64,000 nt of DNA from Botrimarina colliarenosi (GTDB taxonomy: Bacteria > Planctomycetota > Planctomycetia > Pirellulales > Lacipirellulaceae). The stretch lies in the NCBI RefSeq assembly GCF_007859955.1, contig NZ_SJPR01000004.1, positions 310,001 to 374,000 on the forward strand, written 5' to 3'. Under the pieces are notes generated by a model that was not told the origin of the DNA, made no database searches, and was given only the letters and a program-made list of their open reading frames with translations. The position numbers and the translations under genes were made by a program. Positions 31,820 to 40,064 of the stretch are shown here, in pieces. Position 1 is the stretch's first letter; every line of letters begins with the position of its first letter.

Positions 31820-34675
31820 ATGTTACGCGACCGCCTAGGGAGCATCCGCAACCAAGTCCAATTGCTCGCCGCCCTCTCGGCAGCGACGGCGCTGGCGGTC
31901 GCCTGCGCGGCGTTCACGCTGAACGACCTCCGCGTGATGATGACGAGCAAGCAGCAGCAGCTCTACCGCTACGCGGCGGTCGTGGCGCGCAACGCCGGCC
32001 CCGAGATGGCCGCCGAGTCCTGGGAAGAAGCGGACCTCCATCTGGGCGCGTTGCGGCTCGAGCCGACGGTTACCTCGGCTTGCCTCTACGACCCGCAGGG
32101 ACGGGTCGTCGCCGAATACTTACGCGACGAGATGTTCGGTGACGAGTTCCCCGAGCCCGGTGATAGCGCGTGGCTACAGAGGACCAACGACGACCAGACG
32201 CAACTCTTTCAACCGATCCACCACCGGGGGCAGCGCGTCGGCTCGCTCTACTTGCAAGCCACGAACGACGACCTGCACGAGCAACAGGCGAACTATCCGT
32301 TCATTGTTGGCCTGGTCTTCACGATCTCGCTGGCCGTAGCGGCGACTTTGGCGGCGCGGATGCAGCGGCGCATCTCGGGGCCGATCGACCTGCTCGCGAA
32401 GACCGCCGAACGCGTCTCTTCGGAGGGAGACTATTCGGTCCGCGTTGGCGAGCGCCCCCTCGGACAGCTCGGCAAGCTCTGCGCGGTGTTCGACGCCATG
32501 CTCGACCGGGTTGAGACCGCCGACCGGAACCTGCAGGAGGCCCACGACAAACTGAATGGCCGGGTCCGCGACCGGACCCGTGAGTTGCATCGCGAAGTCC
32601 TTGAGCGGCGCCACGCGGAGTCGGTCGCCTCGGGACAGACAAGAGTGCTCCAGCTGCTGGCCAGCGGGGCCCCATTGCCCGAAGTGCTCGGCGCCCTGAT
32701 CGGCGAGGTCGAACGCCACATCGGCAACACCACCGTCGCGATCTCGGCTGTCGAAGCCAACAGCGAATGGTTCGGCGACGCGATCGGCCTGCAGATCAGC
32801 GGCCAGCAACGCGAGGGACTGCGTCAGCTCCCCTACAGCAAACTCGGCGCCGCCCCGGCGCGAGCGGCCGTCACGCTCCAGCCGGAGTTCGACCTCCACA
32901 ACCAACGATCCGCTGTGGTTGACGCCTCGGGCTTTGAATCGACGGCCCACGGCGGCGCCTGTTGGGCGATCCCGGTCGTTACCGCTGACGGTCGTCTGCT
33001 GGCGGTGCTGACCCTGTTTTACAAGCACAGCCGAGAGCCGAACGACGACGAGCTCGGGCTCTTGTTGTCGGCCGGCTCCCTCGCCAGCCTCGCTATCGAG
33101 CAACGCAACGGAGAGAAGGCGATCAAAGCGGCCATGCACAAGGCGACCGAAGCGAACCGCTCGAAGAGCGAGTTCCTCGCCAACATGAGCCACGAGATCC
33201 GCACCCCTCTGAACGCCATCCTCGGCTTCGCCGATCTGCTGCTGAGCGACAGCAACGAACTCGACGCCGAGCGGCGCGGTCAGATCGAGACCATCTCAAC
33301 CAGCGGGAAGCACCTGCTAGAACTGATCAACGACGTGCTCGATCTCTCGAAGATCGAAGCCGTTGAAGTCCGCGTTGAAAAAGAACCGACCGATCCCAAT
33401 CGGGTGCTGGCCGAGGTGATGTCGCTGCTGCGGGTGAAAGCCGTCCAGAAGGGGATCACCCTCGACTGCGAGTGGCGGACCCCGGCTCCGACGGTCGTCC
33501 ATACGGACGGCGCCCGGTTGCGGCAACTGTTGGTGAATCTCGTCGGCAACGCGGTCAAGTTCACGGAACACGGGGGCGTCCGCGTCGTCGCCGCGATCGA
33601 GGCGCACGGCGACGACGCGACGCTGCGACTCGATGTCACCGACACCGGCGTCGGCATCGCGGAAGACAAGCTGGGCGAAATCTTCAACCCGTTCGTCCAG
33701 GCGGACGCGTCGGTGACACGACGGTTCGGCGGCACGGGCCTCGGCCTGGCGATCTGCCGACGGCTCACCGAGGCGATGGGGGGATCGATCTCGGTCACGA
33801 GCAAGCCGGGCCAAGGGAGTTGCTTCACTCTGCGGCTGCCGGCGGGAGACCTCTCCGGCGTCGCCTCGAATTCTCGCCCGGTCTGCGACGCGGTCGATTC
33901 GCACCTAACCCGTTCTGCGGACAGCAAGTCACACGGCCAAGTCGGGCTCGAAGGCCTGCGGGTGCTCGTCGTCGAAGACGGCGAGACGAACCGGCGGCTA
34001 ATCAGCCTAGTGCTCCGCCGGGCCGGCGCCGAGGTCGAGATGGCCAACAACGGCCAGGAAGGGGTCGACGCCGCCCTGGCGTGCGACTTCGACGCCATTC
34101 TGATGGACATGCAGATGCCGGTCATGGACGGCTACACCGCGGCAAGCCGGCTCCGCGAAGCCAACTACGGTGGTCCGATCATCGCGCTAACTGCTCACGC
34201 CATGATGGGTGACGAGCAGCGCTGTCTCGACTCGGGATGCAGCGACTACTTGACCAAGCCGATCGAGGCGCCCCGCTTGATGGCGAAGCTGGCCGCACTG
34301 CGCGGTGAAATCGCCGTCGAAGCGCCAGTGCTGGAGGCGGCGCCGGAATCGAACGAGCCGATCCCCAGCCTGCTGCCGACCGACGACGAAGAGTTCTGCG
34401 ACGTCGCGGCGGCCTTCCTGGCGAAGTACTCCGACGAGCTCGCGCGGATGGCCAAGCTCGTCGACGCCAGCGATTGGCAAGAGCTGCGCAAAGTGGCTCA
34501 CTGGTTTAAGGGGTCGGGCGGCACCGCCGGCTACACGGCCGTATCGAACGCGGCCCGCGACCTCGAAGACTCGCTGAAGGGTTCGCCAACCATCGCGCTA
34601 GTCCGGGTGAAGATCGACGCTCTCCGCCAACTGCGCCGTCGGCTGGTTGTGAAACTTGATGGCGTCCCTGCTTAA
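31820..34675 (+). CDS. Hybrid sensor histidine kinase with receiver and Hpt domains
   Basis: A 951-residue membrane kinase. Order: membrane helix near residues 10-32, extracytoplasmic sensor to about 150, second helix 155-177, HAMP near 180-232, coiled coil, GAF-like domain to about 430, HisKA with phospho-acceptor His458 in ANMSHEIRTPLNAIL, HATPase with DVTDTGVGIAEDKLG and RRFGGTGLGLAICRRL, receiver with phospho-acceptor Asp763 in ILMDMQMPVMDG, and Hpt with His894 in VAHWFKGSGGT. So the whole His-Asp-His relay is in one chain. ATG 31820 is used; GTG 31817 is one codon earlier. An HD-GYP response regulator begins 27 bases downstream and is the likely phosphate recipient. Confidence 0.93.
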   Translation: MLRDRLGSIRNQVQLLAALSAATALAVACAAFTLNDLRVMMTSKQQQLYRYAAVVARNAGPEMAAESWEEADLHLGALRLEPTVTSACLYDPQGRVVAEYLRDEMFGDEFPEPGDSAWLQRTNDDQTQLFQPIHHRGQRVGSLYLQATNDDLHEQQANYPFIVGLVFTISLAVAATLAARMQRRISGPIDLLAKTAERVSSEGDYSVRVGERPLGQLGKLCAVFDAMLDRVETADRNLQEAHDKLNGRVRDRTRELHREVLERRHAESVASGQTRVLQLLASGAPLPEVLGALIGEVERHIGNTTVAISAVEANSEWFGDAIGLQISGQQREGLRQLPYSKLGAAPARAAVTLQPEFDLHNQRSAVVDASGFESTAHGGACWAIPVVTADGRLLAVLTLFYKHSREPNDDELGLLLSAGSLASLAIEQRNGEKAIKAAMHKATEANRSKSEFLANMSHEIRTPLNAILGFADLLLSDSNELDAERRGQIETISTSGKHLLELINDVLDLSKIEAVEVRVEKEPTDPNRVLAEVMSLLRVKAVQKGITLDCEWRTPAPTVVHTDGARLRQLLVNLVGNAVKFTEHGGVRVVAAIEAHGDDATLRLDVTDTGVGIAEDKLGEIFNPFVQADASVTRRFGGTGLGLAICRRLTEAMGGSISVTSKPGQGSCFTLRLPAGDLSGVASNSRPVCDAVDSHLTRSADSKSHGQVGLEGLRVLVVEDGETNRRLISLVLRRAGAEVEMANNGQEGVDAALACDFDAILMDMQMPVMDGYTAASRLREANYGGPIIALTAHAMMGDEQRCLDSGCSDYLTKPIEAPRLMAKLAALRGEIAVEAPVLEAAPESNEPIPSLLPTDDEEFCDVAAAFLAKYSDELARMAKLVDASDWQELRKVAHWFKGSGGTAGYTAVSNAARDLEDSLKGSPTIALVRVKIDALRQLRRRLVVKLDGVPA

Positions 34676-34702
34676 CCAGATCGACTCTAGAAGCCAATCC
34701 AC

Positions 34703-35872
34703 ATGACAACGCTCAGCCCTCCCCCCGTCACCGCGTCCCCTGCCGCCCCGCTGGCAGCCGTCGCTACCGACGCGCGGGTCATGACTGAACCGCGGGTGAT
34801 GATCGTCGACGACGAGCCGCTCAACGTCACCGTGGTGCGGAAGTTCCTACAGCGGGCCGGGTATCAGCGGTTCGAAGAGGTTACCGACGCGACGCAAGCG
34901 ATCGCGAAGATCTACGCCAACCCGCCCGACATCCTCCTGCTCGACCTCATGATGCCGCAGGTTAGCGGCCTTGAGATCCTCGAGACCATCCGCACGGACC
35001 GGGCGCTCGACCCGATGCCGGTGCTGATCCTAACCGCCAGTTGCGACAGCGCGACCAAAGCGCAAGCGCTGAACCTCGGCGCAACCGACTTTCTGGCGAA
35101 GCCCGTCGACCCGAACGAACTGACGCCGCGGGTCCGCAACGCCTTGCTGGTGAAGGGCCGTGAAGACGCGCTGGAGAAACTTGTCGCGCGCCGCACGGTG
35201 GAGCTCGAGCGGTCACGCCGCGAAGTGATCCATTGCCTCGCCCGGGCGGCCGAGTTCCGCGATAACGAGACCGGACGCCACGTCCTCCGTGTCGGTCGGT
35301 ACGCCGGCTTAATCGCTCGTCAGCTCGGAAGCGCCGAGAACGACGCCCAGCTGATCGAGGTCGCTGCGACCCTGCACGACATCGGCAAGATTGGCATCCC
35401 CGACGCCATTTTGTTGAAGCCTGGCAAACTCGACCCGGAAGAGTTTGAGCTGATGCAGAAGCACAGCGCGTTCGGGAAGAAGATCGTCACGTCGATGGAC
35501 GCCTCCGAGTTTGCGGCGTTCATTGGGCACGCGAAACTCGGGTCCATCTTGCTCGAGGACTGCACCTCTCCGGTCCTGCAATTGGCAAGCCGGATCTCTC
35601 TCACCCACCACGAGAAGTGGGACGGCAGCGGCTACCCGCTCGGGCTGGCCGGGGCGGATATCCCGATCGAGGGCCGCATCACCGCCGTGGCGGACGTCTT
35701 CGACGCGCTCAGCAGCCGGCGTCCCTACAAAGCGGCGTTCCCGCTCGGCAAGTGCCTCGAAATCATCGAAGAGGGCCGCGGCAAGCATTTCGATCCGGAG
35801 GTCCTCGACGCCTTTCAGGCCCAGCGTGACGCGATCGTTCAAGTTCAGATCGAGTACGCGGACGACGAGTAG
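34703..35872 (+). CDS. HD-GYP response regulator (cyclic-di-GMP phosphodiesterase)
   Basis: A 389-residue two-domain regulator. The receiver spans residues 30-150 (MIVDDEPLNV, phospho-Asp81 in LLLDLMMPQVSG, Lys in FLAKPVDP). After a charged linker comes an HD-GYP domain with the metal-binding pair His225-Asp226 (LHDIGKIGIPD) and HHEKWDGSGYPLGL near residue 300, all intact. It should break down cyclic-di-GMP when phosphorylated. The gene lies 27 bases after the hybrid kinase whose Hpt domain is suited to phosphorylate it. The two form an operon linking the kinase signal to cyclic-di-GMP. Confidence 0.93.
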   Translation: MTTLSPPPVTASPAAPLAAVATDARVMTEPRVMIVDDEPLNVTVVRKFLQRAGYQRFEEVTDATQAIAKIYANPPDILLLDLMMPQVSGLEILETIRTDRALDPMPVLILTASCDSATKAQALNLGATDFLAKPVDPNELTPRVRNALLVKGREDALEKLVARRTVELERSRREVIHCLARAAEFRDNETGRHVLRVGRYAGLIARQLGSAENDAQLIEVAATLHDIGKIGIPDAILLKPGKLDPEEFELMQKHSAFGKKIVTSMDASEFAAFIGHAKLGSILLEDCTSPVLQLASRISLTHHEKWDGSGYPLGLAGADIPIEGRITAVADVFDALSSRRPYKAAFPLGKCLEIIEEGRGKHFDPEVLDAFQAQRDAIVQVQIEYADDE

Positions 35873-35882
35873 GCGTGGCGCG

Positions 35883-37844
35883 CTACAGCGCCGGACCGGC
35901 CGAGATCACCGCGTCGCGGCGTGTGTAGTCGAGCGGTTTGGTGCGACGCTGCGAGAGGTCGACCGCGTCGGCGTAGGCGCACGACGGCGACGCCCCCTCG
36001 GCCAGCACGATGTTGTTGTAATTGAGCAGCGTGCCGGTCTCGAAGTAGACGTTCCGCAAAGCGAGCGCGTAGTCGACGGTCGCTTGGTGGTAGAGGATCT
36101 CGGTGTCGAGCACGCGGCGTTGCGCTTCGAGCTTGAGGTCGATCGACGTCTCGCCCGACTTCTCGAGCTGGTTGAGCGCCGCGATCTGCCGCTCGGCGGC
36201 CTGGAAGCGGTTGTACTGCGCCTGGACGACGGCGAACGCGCGCTGGACATCGGCGATCGCGTTGCTGAGGCCGAAAACGACGTCGCGCTTCTGCTCTTTG
36301 AAGATCGCGCGGGACCGGGCCAACGCGTGCTCCGAGTTCCGCACCGCCGTATGGGCCCGGCGGAAGCCGAGGGGCACCTCGAGCTCGACGCCGACCTGCC
36401 ATTCCTGGAAGTTGCCGTCGGTCAGGTCGCCGTAGGCGCTGCTGAACGGCTGGTTCGACTGATTCACGAGGTCCTCGCCGAAACCACGCCAGCGGTACCG
36501 GCCGACCACGTCAAGATCGGGCAGCAGCAGGTTGCGGCCGGCGATCAGCTCGAGCTCGAGTTGCTTGATCCGCCAGCGCTGGGCCCGTAGTTCGGGGCGT
36601 TCGTTGATAGCGGCCGACGCGAGACGCGACCAATCGAACGAGACGGGCGCAACCTGCGGCTCGTCGCGGGGACGTAGCACGGCGCCGCCGTTGATTGGCA
36701 TGCCGATGATCAGCCGCAACCGCCGCTCGGCCAAGCGGACGCCGACCGGCGCGCGGCCGGTGCCGCCGCCACTGCCGTTGCCGGTGCGGGTGCCATCGAG
36801 CGTGCGGCCCGTCTGGGCGTTGACGACTTCTGACTCGTAACGCCAGTACTGTTCGAGCGCCTGGCCGATGTTCTCGTTCGTGCCGTCCTCGTCGCCGAAG
36901 CGGGCCCGCACCGCGACGCTCTCGTAGGTCTCGAGGGCGTAGTCGCGGGCGCGTTTCTTCGCGTCGAGGTCGCGGTAGGCGAAGTAGAGGTCCCAGTAGG
37001 CGTTTTCGACATTCGCCACCAGATCGCGGACCGCGGACTCAAACTCGGCAAGCGAAATATCCGTGCGGGTCCGGGCGAGCAGCACGCCGTTGAGCTGGCC
37101 CGGTTGGGCGTTGGGGCCGGCGATCCGGTTGAATTGCACGCCGGCGCCTTGCAGCAGGGGCTGGCGGATCTCGCCTTCGACGATCGACTGGAACGACTGG
37201 CTCGGGCTGCCGAAGCGGTTGCCGACATTGTTGTTGAAGTCCGATTCGAGCAGATGCCGCATGAACATCTGCGTGCCGGTGGCGGCCTGTTTGCGGAGCT
37301 CGAAGTTGGCGTTGCCCAGGTCCTGCGTCAGTTGGCCGCCGTCACCGATGAAGCTGTTGTTGAACTGGCGGTCGTTCTTCTCGAAGAACGCCCCGGCGGC
37401 GAACGTGGCGTCGAACGCCGACAACGCCGCCTCTTCGCCCGACAGCGGATTGCTGTACTGGGCCGCCGGGTCGTAGACCGTCGACACGAGGGCGTCGGGC
37501 GTCGTGATGACGCCCCCCAGGTCCCGCATCACCCGGGTGTTTTGCAGCGCGTGCTGGATCGCCTCTTCGAGCGAGATGTCTTGGTGCTCGACCGGCGTGT
37601 TGGGGTCGATCGCAATCGGCCCCTCCATGTCGACGCCTTCTTCGTTGCACGAAACGGGCTGTTCGATCGTTAGTTGCGACGCGGCGCCGGCCGGCGTGGT
37701 GTAACAAACCTCCGCCGCGGCCGAGTCGTAGAACGTGCACCCGGGGTCGTAGCTCTGGCACCCCGACACGGCCACCACGCCGACGAGCCAGCACGACGTC
37801 CAACGGCGCCAGCAGGGGCGGCGGCTTGGGGATCGGTTGGTCAT
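35883..37844 (-). CDS. TolC-family outer-membrane efflux lipoprotein
   Basis: A 653-residue outer-membrane factor. The N-terminus has a lipobox (CWLVGVVAVSGCQSYD), so it is lipid-anchored. The body has two repeats of long helices typical of TolC; visible landmarks are VENAYWDLYFAYRDLDAKKRA (repeat 1) and NERPELRAQRWRIKQLELEL with FGLSNAIADVQRAFAVVQAQ (repeat 2). It contains a Gly-rich loop near residue 370 (GTRTGNGSGGGTG). No inner-membrane pump gene is next to it, so its partner is unknown. It is convergent with the HD-GYP gene, with stops 10 bases apart. Confidence 0.88.
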   Translation of the reverse strand: MTNRSPSRRPCWRRWTSCWLVGVVAVSGCQSYDPGCTFYDSAAAEVCYTTPAGAASQLTIEQPVSCNEEGVDMEGPIAIDPNTPVEHQDISLEEAIQHALQNTRVMRDLGGVITTPDALVSTVYDPAAQYSNPLSGEEAALSAFDATFAAGAFFEKNDRQFNNSFIGDGGQLTQDLGNANFELRKQAATGTQMFMRHLLESDFNNNVGNRFGSPSQSFQSIVEGEIRQPLLQGAGVQFNRIAGPNAQPGQLNGVLLARTRTDISLAEFESAVRDLVANVENAYWDLYFAYRDLDAKKRARDYALETYESVAVRARFGDEDGTNENIGQALEQYWRYESEVVNAQTGRTLDGTRTGNGSGGGTGRAPVGVRLAERRLRLIIGMPINGGAVLRPRDEPQVAPVSFDWSRLASAAINERPELRAQRWRIKQLELELIAGRNLLLPDLDVVGRYRWRGFGEDLVNQSNQPFSSAYGDLTDGNFQEWQVGVELEVPLGFRRAHTAVRNSEHALARSRAIFKEQKRDVVFGLSNAIADVQRAFAVVQAQYNRFQAAERQIAALNQLEKSGETSIDLKLEAQRRVLDTEILYHQATVDYALALRNVYFETGTLLNYNNIVLAEGASPSCAYADAVDLSQRRTKPLDYTRRDAVISAGPAL

Positions 37845-37969
37845 CGCGGGGTTCCCGTGGACACGGTCATGCCGGTTGCGCAGCGTTTGCCGCTCTCGTC
37901 GACTTTGACGATTAGGCTATCGGCAGCTGGCGCCGGCCGTCTGAAGAGAAAGCCGCCCCCGGCGCCGCT

Positions 37970-38917
37970 CTAGCGCTGGCGGACCGACCGGACCAAGTCC
38001 TGGGCGAACAACTTCACGCCGCCGAAATAGACCGACACGTGTCCCGGCAACTCGCACTCGGTGATGCGATTCGCAAGGCTGCCGACGCGCGTCCCATTGA
38101 GTGAATCGAGGTCTTGCAACAGGACGGTGTCCCCCTCAATGAGCAACTGGGCGTGATGCTGCGACACCGATTTGTCATCGAGGACATAGTCGCAGTCGGG
38201 AGCCCGACCGATTGAGTAGACCTCCAGATCGCGGCCCGCACAGTCGCGGGGCAGCGGCCACGGGAGCCGGGTTTTGCGGCCCAACGACACGAGGTCTTCG
38301 TCGTACAGCCGAGTCGGCTCGGCGAGCGGGACCTCGTTGACGAAGGTGCCGTTGGTCGAGCCGAGGTCCTCAATCCAGGCGACCCCGCCCTCACGCCACA
38401 GCCGGCAGTGACGCCGCGAGACCCAGGGGGCGCGGACGCGGATGTGGGCCTTCGATCCACTGCCGACGATCCACTCGGTGAGGAGCGATGCATCGGTCTT
38501 AGCCGGCGCCAGCAGCCACGACTCGGAGGAGAAGCTCGACGCGACGTCGTCGCCATTCGACAACGGAGCGGCCTGGCGACTGCCGAGCGGGGCCGCCTCG
38601 GCCGGCGCCGGGCCCGGCCTTTCGGCGACCGCCAACTTGCTTTCTGGGGCCGCCATTTGGGCCCGCAATTCGCGGTCGTACTGGGCCCGCTGCACCGGAT
38701 CGAGAAGGCAACACTTGGCCTGCATGATCTCGTTGAGCAAAGGCTCCGAGACCTCGGGCGACATGAGACTCACGCTCCGCAAGAACTGGCAGCGTCCCCG
38801 CGCGGCGTTGGAGATGACCTCGCGGTTGGTCTCGAACAGCTCGATCGCCAGCAGGCGGTAGTGGTTCGGCGGCCGCTCGTTCGGCGGGATGCCCAGCAGT
38901 TTGTGGTAGGCGTCCAT
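37970..38917 (-). CDS. J-like domain plus two FHA domains
   Basis: A 315-residue soluble protein. Residues 1-90 resemble a DnaJ J-domain framework, from DAYHKLLGIPPNERPPNHYR through LLNEIMQAKCCLLDPVQRAQ to YDREL, the usual end of a J-domain. The HPD tripeptide that activates Hsp70 is absent. After a Pro/Ala linker come two FHA domains: the first with SRRHCRLW and DLGSTNGTFVN near residue 200, the second with SIGRAPDCDYV, SVSQHHAQLLIEG and DLDSLNGTRVG near residue 260. FHA domains bind phosphothreonine. The start ATG 38917 follows from the J-like domain. Similar J-like segments occur in planctomycete proteins. Confidence 0.85.
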   Translation of the reverse strand: MDAYHKLLGIPPNERPPNHYRLLAIELFETNREVISNAARGRCQFLRSVSLMSPEVSEPLLNEIMQAKCCLLDPVQRAQYDRELRAQMAAPESKLAVAERPGPAPAEAAPLGSRQAAPLSNGDDVASSFSSESWLLAPAKTDASLLTEWIVGSGSKAHIRVRAPWVSRRHCRLWREGGVAWIEDLGSTNGTFVNEVPLAEPTRLYDEDLVSLGRKTRLPWPLPRDCAGRDLEVYSIGRAPDCDYVLDDKSVSQHHAQLLIEGDTVLLQDLDSLNGTRVGSLANRITECELPGHVSVYFGGVKLFAQDLVRSVRQR

Positions 38918-39123
38918 AGGCCCCGACGGTAGCGGCGATAGCTGGCTCCGGGCAGCTTCCAACCTGCGAATGGCGGCGTGGCGGTCGGCCCCGAGGCCGC
39001 AGTATCGGCACAATCGGCACACTTTGCCACAACCTGACCCTGCCGGCGGGCCGATTTACCCCAGAAGACGGTCTCTTCCCGCTCTTCCCGCGCCGCGCGA
39101 ACCTCCGTAACGGGCGAGTTGCT

Positions 39124-40005
39124 ATGCGATACTCACTCACCAATCGACTTGTCCGAGTGACAATCCTGGGCTACGTGACAATCCTCGCCGCGCTGGCGTC
39201 GTCGTCGGTGGGCAGGGCCGAGGGCCCGCAGCCCGCGGCGGGAGTCGTCATCGCGAGCGACACCGCGGGGGAAACCTCCGAATCGCCCGACCTGTTCGAC
39301 ATCGTCGTCAACGGTTCCTACGACGGCGCCGAAGAACCGACGAACGACCCAACGCCGGCCGGCGAGTCCGCGGTGCAGGCGATCGAGCTCAACGACGACG
39401 AGATCGTCCGGTTCGCGCAAGCGTTGGAGCGGATCCCGGCGCCGACCGAGTGGATGCCAACCCTCGCCCCCTCACCACAAGAGACCGCCGCGAGCGGCTC
39501 GGGACTGAACCGCCCGATCGTGACGCTGACGCTCGACGCGGCCGCCGACCCCGAGCTCGTGGCGAACCTCGCCAAGCTCAAGGACGAGGTCGCGATCCGC
39601 GACGCGTCGCTCGATCAGTTCGGCTCGTGGGACGCGCCGGCCGCCGAGGCGTCGCTCGCCCCGGCCCGCTTCGCGCCGCAGCTGCTGACCTGGGCCGCCC
39701 CCGCTGTCTACACACGGCCGCTCTACTTCGAGCAGCCGAATGTCGAGCGTTACGGCCACTACGTCGCCGTTTGCGAAGGGGACAACCTCTCGCAGTCGGC
39801 CCTCAGCGCGGCCCATTTCTTTGCGGTCGTGCCCGCCCTCCCCTACGCGATGGGCGCTAGCCCGCCCGACGAGTGTAGCTATGTACTCGGCAACTACCGG
39901 CCCGGTTCGTGTAATCCTCATCAACTGCTGAAGCCCGAATGGAGCTTCCGCGGCCTGTTGTTTGAGGGACTCACCGCTACGGGCATGGTGTTCTTCTTGC
40001 CGTAA
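39124..40005 (+). CDS. Exported protein of unknown function
   Basis: A 293-residue protein with a signal peptide-like start (MRYSLTNRLVRVTILGYVTI then ALASSSVG). Residues 50-140 are acidic and Pro/Ala-rich. The C-terminal third is more ordered and strongly patterned: WAAPAVYTRPLYFEQPNVER, YGHYVAVCEG, SAAHFFAVVPALPYAMG, and CSYVLGNYRPGSCNPH, with four Cys residues. I recall this kind of C-terminus in other planctomycete hypothetical proteins but know no function. It sits between two minus-strand genes of the FHA/Hsp70 group. Confidence 0.75.
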   Translation: MRYSLTNRLVRVTILGYVTILAALASSSVGRAEGPQPAAGVVIASDTAGETSESPDLFDIVVNGSYDGAEEPTNDPTPAGESAVQAIELNDDEIVRFAQALERIPAPTEWMPTLAPSPQETAASGSGLNRPIVTLTLDAAADPELVANLAKLKDEVAIRDASLDQFGSWDAPAAEASLAPARFAPQLLTWAAPAVYTRPLYFEQPNVERYGHYVAVCEGDNLSQSALSAAHFFAVVPALPYAMGASPPDECSYVLGNYRPGSCNPHQLLKPEWSFRGLLFEGLTATGMVFFLP

Positions 40006-40064
40006 GCCGTTGGGCCCTGCCCTTCCGTATTGCGATCCCACGTGATGTCGCCCCTGCGAGCGGA

